In this document: in pieces, positions 33,717-42,829 of the stretch | Layout of the letters: every line of letters starts with the position of its first letter | Position numbering within the stretch: position 1 is the first letter of the stretch | Origin: Adineta vaga | Lineage: Eukaryota > Rotifera | NCBI GenBank assembly: GCA_021613535.1 | Contig: CP075492.1 | Span: forward strand, 14,384,001 to 14,448,000 | Length of the DNA stretch: 64,000 nt | Direction: 5' to 3' | Made by a program: the position numbers and the translations under genes | Notes under the pieces: model-generated | Database searches by the model: none | What the model was told of the DNA's origin: nothing | Seen by the model: only the letters and a program-made list of their open reading frames with translations

Positions 33717-35006
33717 TTACATATAAATAAATAGACTAATGTTATCGACTACAGTATTGTTGTTCATTCTAGAATATCGAATCATTGTGACAAGTACAGT
33801 GAAATAACGAGTTCCAATAGGTACTGTACCATTTGTTTGCCGAAACACCATTGTTGTTAGATTTGCTCGATCTGCATTGAGTATAGGTCCAAGAGTAAAG
33901 GAATTACCCACAATCTGATCGCTTATATCACTAAAAGACAGTCGTATTTCAGCAGAGTCATCCTGATTTACGATTCCACCAAGCCATGCAGAAAAATTAA
34001 ACTTCACTATGCCACTATTAATAAGTCCACTATTGAAGGATCTACTTAAATTTCCCTTTTGACACATCGTTGCTGATGCATATGTATGACCAATGAAAAA
34101 ACAATTACCAAGATGACTAAATAAGAAGAAAACTAGTTAAAAGATAGAATCTAACTTCATTCATTTCTTGCCTCGGTTTTAAATTGACATTTTCGTATTC
34201 AGAATAGAAACTATGATTATAAAATATTTGTGAAAGTGTTCCATTTGTATTCGATAATGATGGACTAGTCACAGTGCTATCAGTCGCGCAAGCACCAGTT
34301 TCACCATCAACATTTACTATGAAATTTGAGGTTGGAACTAAATTACAAACCTTCTTAGAATAATATAGTTTCGCGAAAAAATATTCACTGAAATGTAAAC
34401 TACGATTTGAAAATGAATGTCTAGGGTCAGATTTCATATCAACACGCATAATACTTCTAAAATAGACTCGCCTATCTTTGTTGCTGCTGTCACTGTTGTG
34501 CTTGTGAATTCAGTAGTAGTTGTTGGAGTAGTAACTATAAAGAAATTGAAAGCAATTTAGAACTTGCTTGATACAATTCATTTCTAATGCAGTACACGAA
34601 TAGATGTTGTCTAACAGTTATATTATCCATAGGGTTCTCGTTCAGATGATAAATTATTATGATTTAGTTTGATTGTTATGATAGAGAGAGAGAATGGAAA
34701 GCAAATAATAGTATTTTTCTACTTACGAACAGGCAGTAGTCTGTCTGATAGAGCTGTCATAGTTATAACACTTGATTGTGCCATCAAATGGCCATATTGA
34801 GTTGGAGTGTTAGAGAACAATTCACAGAGATTACTGTTTTGTTCGAACGTCACTGTACGACATTGTGGGTTCACTTCACATATTGCTTCGAAAGCCGTGT
34901 ACACACCTTTAATCTTTCTCGATAATTTCATCAATTGTTCTTCTCCTGTTTTATTTAATGAAGTATATAAATAGAATTGATTTGTGATAAATTTTTCAAG
35001 GAACAA
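33717..35006 (-). CDS. secreted or surface protein: PAN-like, Thr-rich linker, galactose-binding-like domain
   Basis: Exons 35006(or further)-34737, 34534-34472, 34337-34172 and 34116-33717 join in phase. Two of the three introns appear to use GC donors (G|GCGAGT at 34471 and AG|GCAAG at 34171). With GT donors only, the domain is interrupted. The first exon has Cys pairs in a PAN/apple-like pattern (AICEVNPQCRTVTFEQNSNLC). A Thr-rich linker follows (TTPTTTTEFTSTT). The last two exons form a domain with NFIVNVDGETGAC, GNCFFIGHTYAS, FNFSAWLGG, NQDDSAEIRLSF and DNISLFIYM, the same domain as in the gene at 36886. The expected role is extracellular binding. The 5' end, including any signal peptide, is unresolved: the first ATG in this exon is 34931 and is not preceded by a convincing leader. 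Confidence 0.55.
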
Positions 35007-35362
35007 ATCACTCGTTCTCCCATTACGTGTGAGATGAGTAAAAAGACAAGTTCGTCTCCATCATATCAGGCTCGGTATAGTTTTGTCATGTAATTTATTT
35101 AACTCACATCAACATAGATCGATTACAAAATTAAGTTGGAAAAAATTTACAACTTCTCTTCTTCAATCGGTAAACATTATAACAGAACACGCGAAAAAAG
35201 TAGATGCTATGTGTTATAACATCATAAAATCGAACGAGAAATGATACGCGATGGAAGAAAAACAACGGTCTTATAATCAATAGAAAATTTCTGATGAATC
35301 TCGCTAACCTTCCGAATAGATTTATCTGATTTCGATCATCAACTTTTCTTGTTAAATATGTT
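35007..35362. other. short spacer plus unresolved 5' region
   Basis: A spacer of about 350 bases. It should hold the missing 5' exon(s) of the PAN-like gene, but none could be fixed. The sirtuin gene ends at 35363. Confidence 0.4.
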
Positions 35363-36292
35363 CTATGGCTTTGAATTTAATTTCTTAGTTAATGCTTGGT
35401 CAATTAATGTCATTGCAGTTAATGCATCCACTGTTAATTCATAAGTTAATCGATTGCGTTTATTTTTATAACGTTCATCAATCATTGAATGTTCAACAGA
35501 TGGATTGATACGAATGAAATGAGCAATCCATTTTTTATTATTAAACATCATTTCACTTTCATTTCTTACCGATGAAATTGTTGTACCAGCTCCTAATTCG
35601 ATAATTAATAATTTCGATTTTGTCTCGACGATATCCATTTTGAATTGTTCATAACGATCGATCTGTTCATTGTATCGTTCACCGGCATATTGACGATCCT
35701 CGAACATCAATATATTGGGTCGAGCTAAACTCTTACAATTTGGACAGAATGGTAATGGATCAATGACACAATTTGTTTCAGAATCGACATTGAGTTTCAA
35801 TGAATTATTGGTTGACCATACAGAATCAGCACAATTATTAACACATTGCATATAATCAATAGAACCATGACATTCAAGTATGGATAAATTATCCCAACCA
35901 GATTTTCTCCAATGACCATCGATATTACTCGTAAAACTAAATGCATATTTCATATGGTTTAGTTGACTCCATTGTTTCGCAATAAGATAACCTTGATGAG
36001 GAACAGCAGTAGTAAATAGATTGAACTGATAGATCCAAAATGCATATCCGAAATTAGCAGTATCATGTTTAATACTATTTCCTTGTTCTTTTCGAAACCA
36101 AATTGGATTACAAATATCTGTATAATCATACTTAGGTTCTTCTAATAATGGTGACCAAATATCAGCTGTACTTCCTCGAAAGGTACCAAGACCACTTCCA
36201 ACACTCATACCAGCACCACTTGTAAATAAGATTGATTGGCATTGCAGAATTAAGTCAACTATTTTATCAACAATTTGTTCGATTTCATTCAT
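35363..36292 (-). CDS. SIR2-family NAD-dependent deacylase, bacterial-type
   Basis: A single exon encodes 309 residues. The Rossmann NAD site is GAGMSVGSGLGTFRG (residues 26-40), followed by TSNIDGH (121-127) with the catalytic His in ECHGS (His142). Zinc ligands are Cys150, Cys154, Cys183 and Cys186 (CVNNC and CPNC). ARPNILMFED and IELGAGTTISSVR complete the core. The reaction would be NAD-dependent removal of acyl groups, or ADP-ribosyl transfer, on protein lysines or other residues. From memory, the TSN-DGH, ECHGSI, ARPNILMF and ELGAGT blocks match a bacterial SIR2 subgroup more closely than animal SIRT1-7. It has no targeting sequence and is probably cytosolic or nuclear. The intronless structure supports horizontal origin without proving it. 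Confidence 0.8.
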   Translation of the reverse strand: MNEIEQIVDKIVDLILQCQSILFTSGAGMSVGSGLGTFRGSTADIWSPLLEEPKYDYTDICNPIWFRKEQGNSIKHDTANFGYAFWIYQFNLFTTAVPHQGYLIAKQWSQLNHMKYAFSFTSNIDGHWRKSGWDNLSILECHGSIDYMQCVNNCADSVWSTNNSLKLNVDSETNCVIDPLPFCPNCKSLARPNILMFEDRQYAGERYNEQIDRYEQFKMDIVETKSKLLIIELGAGTTISSVRNESEMMFNNKKWIAHFIRINPSVEHSMIDERYKNKRNRLTYELTVDALTAMTLIDQALTKKLNSKP

Positions 36293-36785
36293 GATTTAAT
36301 TTTGATGTACTTTTCGATGTCATAAAATTGAATTAAATAGAATATGACTATTCGAAAAGAGGATATATATGATGTCAGTGGATAAAGATAATCGATGAAA
36401 TAGCACTACTTTCTTTCTTCTTCCATTGATCTGAATGGGTGATTTCACATCAAATAGAAAAGAACACACTGAACGAGTCGCTCTTTCACACACTAGAATA
36501 CAGAGAAAAGGTTAATTTTCAAGTACACGGAAGAAATGATGAATTTCAAAAATTTTCATTATCGGGAAAAAGGAGAGTCAATACGAGGTAGCATATATAT
36601 TTAACAAATAAGAGTCAGGAAGCTTTGAAATATTTTCATTTATATTATTCTTTTTATTTTATGTAAATATCATGTCCGAGAAAAGAAATTCATTTATTAT
36701 TTGTTTTTTTGCTCGATCATGTTCAGATAGAAATCATTATTCGGAACTGTTCATTTTCTTTGTATAAAATTATTGCTATGATTAG
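36293..36785. other. spacer between divergent genes
   Basis: A spacer of about 490 bases. It should contain promoters for the sirtuin (minus) and the EGF-domain gene (plus). No coding exon is supported. Confidence 0.4.
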
Positions 36786-39091
36786 TTGGTACATTGGTGC
36801 ATTGTTCTTTTAATAATCAATCTGACGATAGGTGAATCAACAATTTCTTCTTTTCGATGAAACCTTATCGATAAGTTTATTCTAGCATGCACCATAAATT
36901 TGATCGTAAATGGCGATGGTGAAACTGGTTCATGTGAGCATAGCAATAGTATCACACATCCGACAGGTTGGTCATATTATGGAACGATCATACAAATGGC
37001 ATACAATAATTCAGGATATGGATCATTATATGACTCGTCACCAACCAAAGTATAGTAAATATACTTATTAGTTCATCTTGATATTCTATTTATTATTTTC
37101 AGTGACCGTGGTCGATGTTATTTTATTGGAGGCAACAGTGCAAGTACATCGTGGGTCAAATAGTGAATTTGACGGCATTTGCAAATATCATCGATAATGG
37201 TACGACCATGTTTAATTTGTCTTCATGGTTTGGTGGATGGAATACACAAGATGATAATGCTGCGTTAACCGTTACTTTTCAAAATTCTGCTTTGATGAAT
37301 ATCGGAAATTCAACGATTTTGGGTCCTTTTCTCGCAGTTGATCGTAATATTACAACTTGCAGTATTTTTCGAAATATAATTGGTTTAGTTCCTGTCAATG
37401 CTCGACAGATGACTGTTATGGTCAATATAACAAGAGTCAATGCAGGACAATCTAATGATGGTAGTGTTGACAATATTCGATTTGAAATTGCATGTAATTA
37501 ATCTTCTTAGATTTCTTTTGCTAACGAGAAGATCAGTATAGCGCCATCACTTATTTTATAAAGTTATGATTCGAAAAGGATGTTACGTATTATAGTATAG
37601 TCATAGACGATCAATTGAGAATAAATATTTTCATATTTTCTAATCATATGAAAAAATACAATTAGTTTCTCAATTAGTTATACCTTTCTTTACATTTAGA
37701 TAAGATAATATATCTCGTGTTGTCAGTAACAATGAAATTTTGCTTTCATATTTGAATAGGTATTGAAAATATCGAAACAACAACTGAGCAAGGTACAACA
37801 TCACATAAATCAATTCATGAAACAACCGAAATCACAGTACACAGCACACAAATTGGTGAGTTCATTTGTGGCGCAGAAAAAAAATAATACAAATATGTAA
37901 TTTCATCATCGGCTTGGCAGATTGTTTCCTTCCAGAGCTTAAAAATTAAAGATTGATCTCTCACTATGAACACAATATCGATAAAATATGAGCCGATTGC
38001 CTTGTCGTTCTCATGAGCAATAGAAGTTTCTATGATATCACTTCATCTCTTATATTTTAGTAGAAACAACAACAAATGATCTTCTTCAACCAACGATCCT
38101 CTCAACATTTACTTCTACAATAAGTTATTTACATACGACTTATCAGACATGTAAGTAATGGTCATACACCTTTTCAAATGTGTATATATATATATATATA
38201 CAAAGATGAGATGAATGTTCAATAGAATTCTTCATTTTTCAGATACAACAACTATGTTAACAACAGAAGGTACAACGTTGACCAATAATAAAACTAGTAA
38301 GTTCATCCTTTATTAATCTAATGTGTAACTGAAATGATACAAAAGATTTTTATACAAATGTTTGTTATTTTCTTAAGATGGATTGTCATCAATTTTCTTG
38401 ATTCCACCTCCGTGCATGAATCCATATACGATTGGTCTTCAATGCAATATTTCTAGTACAGTATGTGACATGTTGAAACCTTGTCTCAATAATGGCACTT
38501 GCACGAACATGAATACTTCCGATTTCGGTTATAATTGCTCATGTCCATCCGAATTTATTGGCGCTCGTTGTGAATTCGATCATCGAGTTTGTAAAGAAGA
38601 TACCTGTTTGAACAATGGTAAATAACTTCGATTACTAGAAAAACGGCGAATAGCATTACTTTTTATAATTGATAGGTATTTGTAATAAAACATCAAATAC
38701 AACATTTAATTGCAATTGTTCAACTGATTGGCAAGGTATTCATTGTGAGGAAAGATTTAATTATTGTGAGAATATTACCTGTGAAAATCAAGGGATTTGT
38801 CGGCTATTATCACATAATTATTCCTGTGAATGTCTTGGAGATAATTATTCTGGTCGACAATGTGAAATAACGGCTACAAAAATTTCTGTCTATAGAATAG
38901 TTTCGAAATCATTTGCTTCTATTGCAATATTTTCTATGATAAGTGTTGCCATCTTCATCCTTGTTATGGATATATTGAAATATTTTTTAAATATTGATCC
39001 ACATGAAAAAGAATCAGAACAAATTCAAACAAAAAAACTAAAAGCAACACGCAAACATCCGCTTATACAAAAGTTTACATATATCAACTGA
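36786..39091 (+). CDS. single-pass surface protein: galactose-binding-like domain, Thr-rich stalk, EGF-like domains
   Basis: Exons 36886-37054, 37103-37493, 37760-37855, 38061-38150, 38243-38296, 38378-38617 and 38676-39091 join in phase, mostly phase 1-1, the classic shuffling phase. A hydrophobic in-phase exon at 36786-36831 (WCIVLLIINLT), with a 54-nt intron after it, could supply the signal peptide, but no ATG was found. The domain order is a galactose-binding-like domain (NLIVNGDGETGSC, RCYFIGGNSAS, FNLSSWFGGWNTQDD), a Thr-rich stalk, then EGF-like modules (CLNNGTCTNMNTSDFGYNC, CNCSTDWQGIHC, CENQGICRLLSHNYSCEC). One TM segment (ASIAIFSMISVAIFILVMDI) and a basic tail complete the protein. 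It is likely a cell-surface adhesion or recognition protein. One base is missing near 37155, where GTC AAA TAG appears inside a conserved block; an added base restores all downstream phases. Confidence 0.65.
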
Positions 39092-39277
39092 TCGCCATCA
39101 GAATCAATATCGATACCTTAACATAACAGTCGAACGTATCATTAACTTTTCTTTTTTCTCCTTAATTCGTGTATACAAGATAATAATTTATATTATAAAG
39201 GCAACTACAAATTGGATTAGCATATAGTATAAACATTATTACATTGTAAAGCAAAAAATTGTTTTAAAAAACAAATA

Positions 39278-40753
39278 TTAATCTCGAACAATATTCCTAG
39301 TTAACTGATAATACAATCTTTGTTCTGACTCTGTCTTTTCTTCGACTATAGCATTGGCTTTGACGAGATAATCGTATTCAAGCATTTCACTTTTTCTTGT
39401 ATCTAATTCATCTAATTGATTCATAAATATTTGCGTATGTTCTTCAATAATATCAGTGTAACGACTTTCTAAATAATTCACCCAAAATTCTTTATCAATG
39501 ACAAAATCAACTAAATAATCTTCTCCAAGTTCATATTTTTCCTCTTCAATTTGTACAACTGCCTTTCGAACATTGTCATTCGTTGTTTTCAATGCATTTA
39601 AATCGCGTACAAAACGTATTCTTTCATTATCTAATGGCATATCAAGAGTATTTGCTGGTGAACCATAGAAAAACAAAGTTGTTTCTAGTTCTTCGACAAT
39701 TTGATCATCTTCATTTGTTGTTAATTCATTAAAATTTTCTCTCGCATACAGCGTAGCAAGATTTTGTAAACGCGAAAAATTATACACTTGTTCGATTGCT
39801 TTGCGTACATCTTCATCAGATAATTCTAAAGCCATTATTCTTTCTTCAAGTTGAATGATTTCCATGAGAAATAACGAAAATAAAATACCATCGTAACATG
39901 TTCCAATAAACGTATTTGCTTCCACAAAACATCGTTGACGCAAACGTAAATTGTTTATCATGGATTCCATTAGCTTAACAATACGTTCTCTTAACATCTC
40001 GCTATAAGTTTCTATATTAGGTAGTTGAAGAAGTAGTTCGAAACGTGCTATCCATATTTCAAAACAACCTGAACCTCCTTCGTACTGTATTTTCTCTTCC
40101 CAATATTTGGCAAATTCGACGGAAAAACTACCAATTGCTGCAGGTGGAACTTGATCATCTATTTCAAGGGATTTAATGCAATGAATATTGTCTGGAAATT
40201 GAAGAATTCGATTATGAGACACGAGCACTGTTTCAATTCCTGGTAGATGTGCGAGTTCATTGGAAACTTTTCGAAGTTGATTACAAGTTACGTTGAGAAT
40301 TTTTAAGTTTTTGAAAGATTTTATACTGTCAGGTATTTCTTGGAGTACATTATTGGAGAGATCCAATAGTTTTAAAGAAGTTAATTGAGTCAAAAGGTGT
40401 GGCAATTCAGAAAAAGAATTGTTGGCAAGTGATAAGAATTGTATATGTTGCATTTTTCCGATCACATCTGGAAGTGTAGTTAGGCAAAGAAAAGATAAAT
40501 CTAGACTCTCAGATTGTTGCTCAAAACAATCTTTGATTCTTTCTTTTGCTGTGAAATCTTGCGCATCTTCTTCCGGATCTCGCCATGATTCTAATGATTC
40601 TAATAATTCTAGAACAGTCAGAGTCCGCTGTGATGATGAAAGTCTTAAAGATCGTATTTTTGGTGACAGTGTATTGCTGGCATTTGCACGAGTTCGCCGT
40701 ACAACTGTAGGATTTTGACGTTGAATTAATCTGACGGTGGTGCCACGAATCAT
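39278..40753 (-). CDS. LRR protein with C-terminal domain like bacterial NEL E3 ubiquitin ligases
   Basis: A single exon encodes 491 residues from the ATG at 40753. Residues 80-190 hold about five LRRs (LDLSFLCLTTLPDVIG, LSLANNSFSELPHLL, LDLSNNVLQEIPDSI, LNVTCNQLRKV). Residues 215-491 are helical and match, from memory, the novel E3 ligase (NEL) domain of the IpaH/SspH/SlrP effector family. Matching blocks are a start near CFEIWIARFELLLQLP, the catalytic block RCFVEANTFIGTCYDG with Cys286 in a C-x-D motif, LEERIMAL, FFYGSPANTLD, and a C-terminus SEQRLYYQLTRNIV. NEL enzymes form a Cys-thioester with ubiquitin and are held inactive by their LRR; here the LRR-NEL order is the same. No secretion signal for an animal context is visible. 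The intronless structure and the bacterial-type domain suggest horizontal acquisition. Catalytic Cys and Asp are both present. Confidence 0.75.
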   Translation of the reverse strand: MIRGTTVRLIQRQNPTVVRRTRANASNTLSPKIRSLRLSSSQRTLTVLELLESLESWRDPEEDAQDFTAKERIKDCFEQQSESLDLSFLCLTTLPDVIGKMQHIQFLSLANNSFSELPHLLTQLTSLKLLDLSNNVLQEIPDSIKSFKNLKILNVTCNQLRKVSNELAHLPGIETVLVSHNRILQFPDNIHCIKSLEIDDQVPPAAIGSFSVEFAKYWEEKIQYEGGSGCFEIWIARFELLLQLPNIETYSEMLRERIVKLMESMINNLRLRQRCFVEANTFIGTCYDGILFSLFLMEIIQLEERIMALELSDEDVRKAIEQVYNFSRLQNLATLYARENFNELTTNEDDQIVEELETTLFFYGSPANTLDMPLDNERIRFVRDLNALKTTNDNVRKAVVQIEEEKYELGEDYLVDFVIDKEFWVNYLESRYTDIIEEHTQIFMNQLDELDTRKSEMLEYDYLVKANAIVEEKTESEQRLYYQLTRNIVRD

Positions 40754-41507
40754 GTGTAACTCTTGTATGTATAAATATAGCTTCAAAAATAGATGAGAAA
40801 TGATATATGGTATAGAATTTCAAAACTAAAATCTATTGAATGAGTCTTTTAGCCAATATAAAACATTATATAGAGTTACAGAAGTTGGATATTGCCGAAG
40901 GAAGTATTTATCGGCGAAGAATAAAATTTTCAAAGTCAGAGATGAATGCTGTCATCATCTTTATATTCGTAAGTGAGCAAGCAAAAAGATAAGCTTATCA
41001 CGACAAATAGAAGGAGAGAAAAGAAAAAGTAAAAATGCTGCTTGTTTTCTATTGCGATAAAAAGCACAAATAGTTAATCTTTGCACTTCGAAAGATCTAT
41101 TATCAATGTAATGCATTATTTCGAAATGTCATACGAGCATCATTTGAATTCTATTTCTATGATAGAATAACAATAGCAATACACGAAGGAATGCACCTTA
41201 TCGAACGTTAGACATGTTAAACGATCACTATCTATTAGAAAACGATTGTTATGATAGATTAAAAATAGAATTTTCTTTTTTCTTTTCTCTTTTTGATGTC
41301 AACAACATTTTTTCATGCAACAAATTCAATTATTGTGCAGTGAAGAAAACGTTTCGTTCATAATTGTAAAGTAGAAGTAGGATAGTTTAAGACAATGATC
41401 AGTTTGTATTTTTTTCTTCCAAATTTGCGAATAGAAACAGTTTATATTACTTTATATGAAAGTTCATTTAGTGATAAGTTAATTTTTCCTCAAGTTTAAG
41501 ATAAAAA
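40754..41507. other. non-coding stretch
   Basis: Promoter side of the LRR-NEL gene (a TATATAA-like motif on the minus strand at about 40866) followed by AT-rich spacer. Confidence 0.4.
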
Positions 41508-42420
41508 ATGTTTCTGTTATTTTATATACAAGACACCATAGAAGATCGTGATAGGCTTATTTGCAATATATTTCCGAAACTACGAGAATATTGTTTACAC
41601 ACATATAATATACCATTTCAGTATGCTGACATGTTGTGGGATGTACAAGATCAGGCTGCTATATTGATCACTCGACTGCATATATATGTATGCATGGCTT
41701 TGCTCAATGTTGTCGATTCTCATTAGCAACCAACTGCATAATATTCTTATTGTTTTCAATTCTTCATACGCAAAACAAAATTTCTATTTTTCTTCAGTTT
41801 CTCTTGAGTTACCGCTACGGTGCACGTATACCACTCCTTGCATTGATCAGAAACTTTTCAGAAGTTAGAAAGTGTTCTGTCCGAAGATGAACGCGATTTT
41901 ATTAATTGTGAATATCATTGAGATGAAAATCCACTCGAACTTTTCTATGCTCTTCGACAGATTGCTTCGGAGAGAAGTTCGAAATAATCTTGCATCGTAC
42001 ATCGACGATTTGCTATCTGGAAATAAAGATAATCAACGAGAAAGAATGATTGCATTCTTTTGAGAGATTCAAGATATTGATAGTTTCAAATCTTCAGTGA
42101 ATTCAAAATTTAATGATACGAACGATGATGAAACACAACAATTACGGACAAAATACACAATCACATTTGTGTAGTTTGGAATAATGGATCAAGTAGAAGA
42201 GAATATTTACAGAAATTTCAAAATAATTTCCTTGTTGACGTTTAGCGATACAAAGATTCACATACAAGAGTTGAATAAATCACTAGCGAAAGAAGTGTTT
42301 CAATCATGGTTAGAATACGACCATCGTCATTTGACACCAATTCAAATGACTTGGCCACAACCAAAGTTAAAACCTCATCATCGTCTTCTTTTTGCTGCTG
42401 AACTCGAACAGCTATGTTAA
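41508..42420 (+). pseudogene. relic of a DUF4062/NACHT-WD-type protein
   Basis: Fragments in several frames follow the order of the N-terminal region of NWD1/TEP1-like NACHT proteins. The first is a DUF4062-like start (DTIEDRDRLICNIFPKLREY, NIPFQYADMLWDVQDQAA). Next come YRYGAR, ESVLSEDERDFINCEYH, a stop, then ENPLELFYALRQIASE. The last fragments are LASYIDDLLSGNKDNQRER and SLAKEVFQSWLEYDHRHLTP. At least one nonsense codon and several frameshifts separate them. The NACHT ATPase and WD40 parts are absent. Intact relatives are cytosolic signalling ATPases that assemble on ligand sensing; this copy is certainly non-functional in full-length form. It lies just upstream of the tandem GTPase genes. 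Confidence 0.65.
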
Positions 42421-42829
42421 ACCTTGAAACTTGAATTCAATTTAAACAGTTTCATATGAACTATTCTATTTGTAAAGCCGCTGTCGCGTCCTCACAGTTG
42501 CTGGGTGCTGTATAGATGCCGAACAGCTGTAAAGGCAGTCTAACGTATACGCTGTTCATTGATCATTCGTTACATAGAAACGATTTTATGTACTAAACAA
42601 CGATTTTTCCAACAAAGACAAAGTAAGTTTCAGTGTTGAGCGGCTTTTTCTATGATTGCAATGCAGAGAAGCCTTTGGCAAAATACATTTTGCGACGCTT
42701 GAAAAGTCTTCGCTACTATTAAAAAAAAATTGTATGTATTGTTTATACGTTGGAAGAAATGCAAAAAAATGAAGTAGTGACTGGGTTTTTTCTTTTCATC
42801 ATAACGAAGAAAAACACAAATTGTACAAC
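42421..42829. other. non-coding stretch
   Basis: A somewhat GC-richer stretch (42476-42560) with no open frame or recognised RNA fold, then AT-rich sequence to the next ATG. Confidence 0.4.

Noticed and set aside
38180-38203. TA dinucleotide run as a regulatory element
   Set aside because: A simple TA microsatellite within an intron of the EGF-domain gene; no evidence for function.
42476-42560. Possible tRNA or structured RNA in a GC-richer patch
   Set aside because: No cloverleaf with T-loop and D-loop consensus could be drawn, and no other RNA signature was found.
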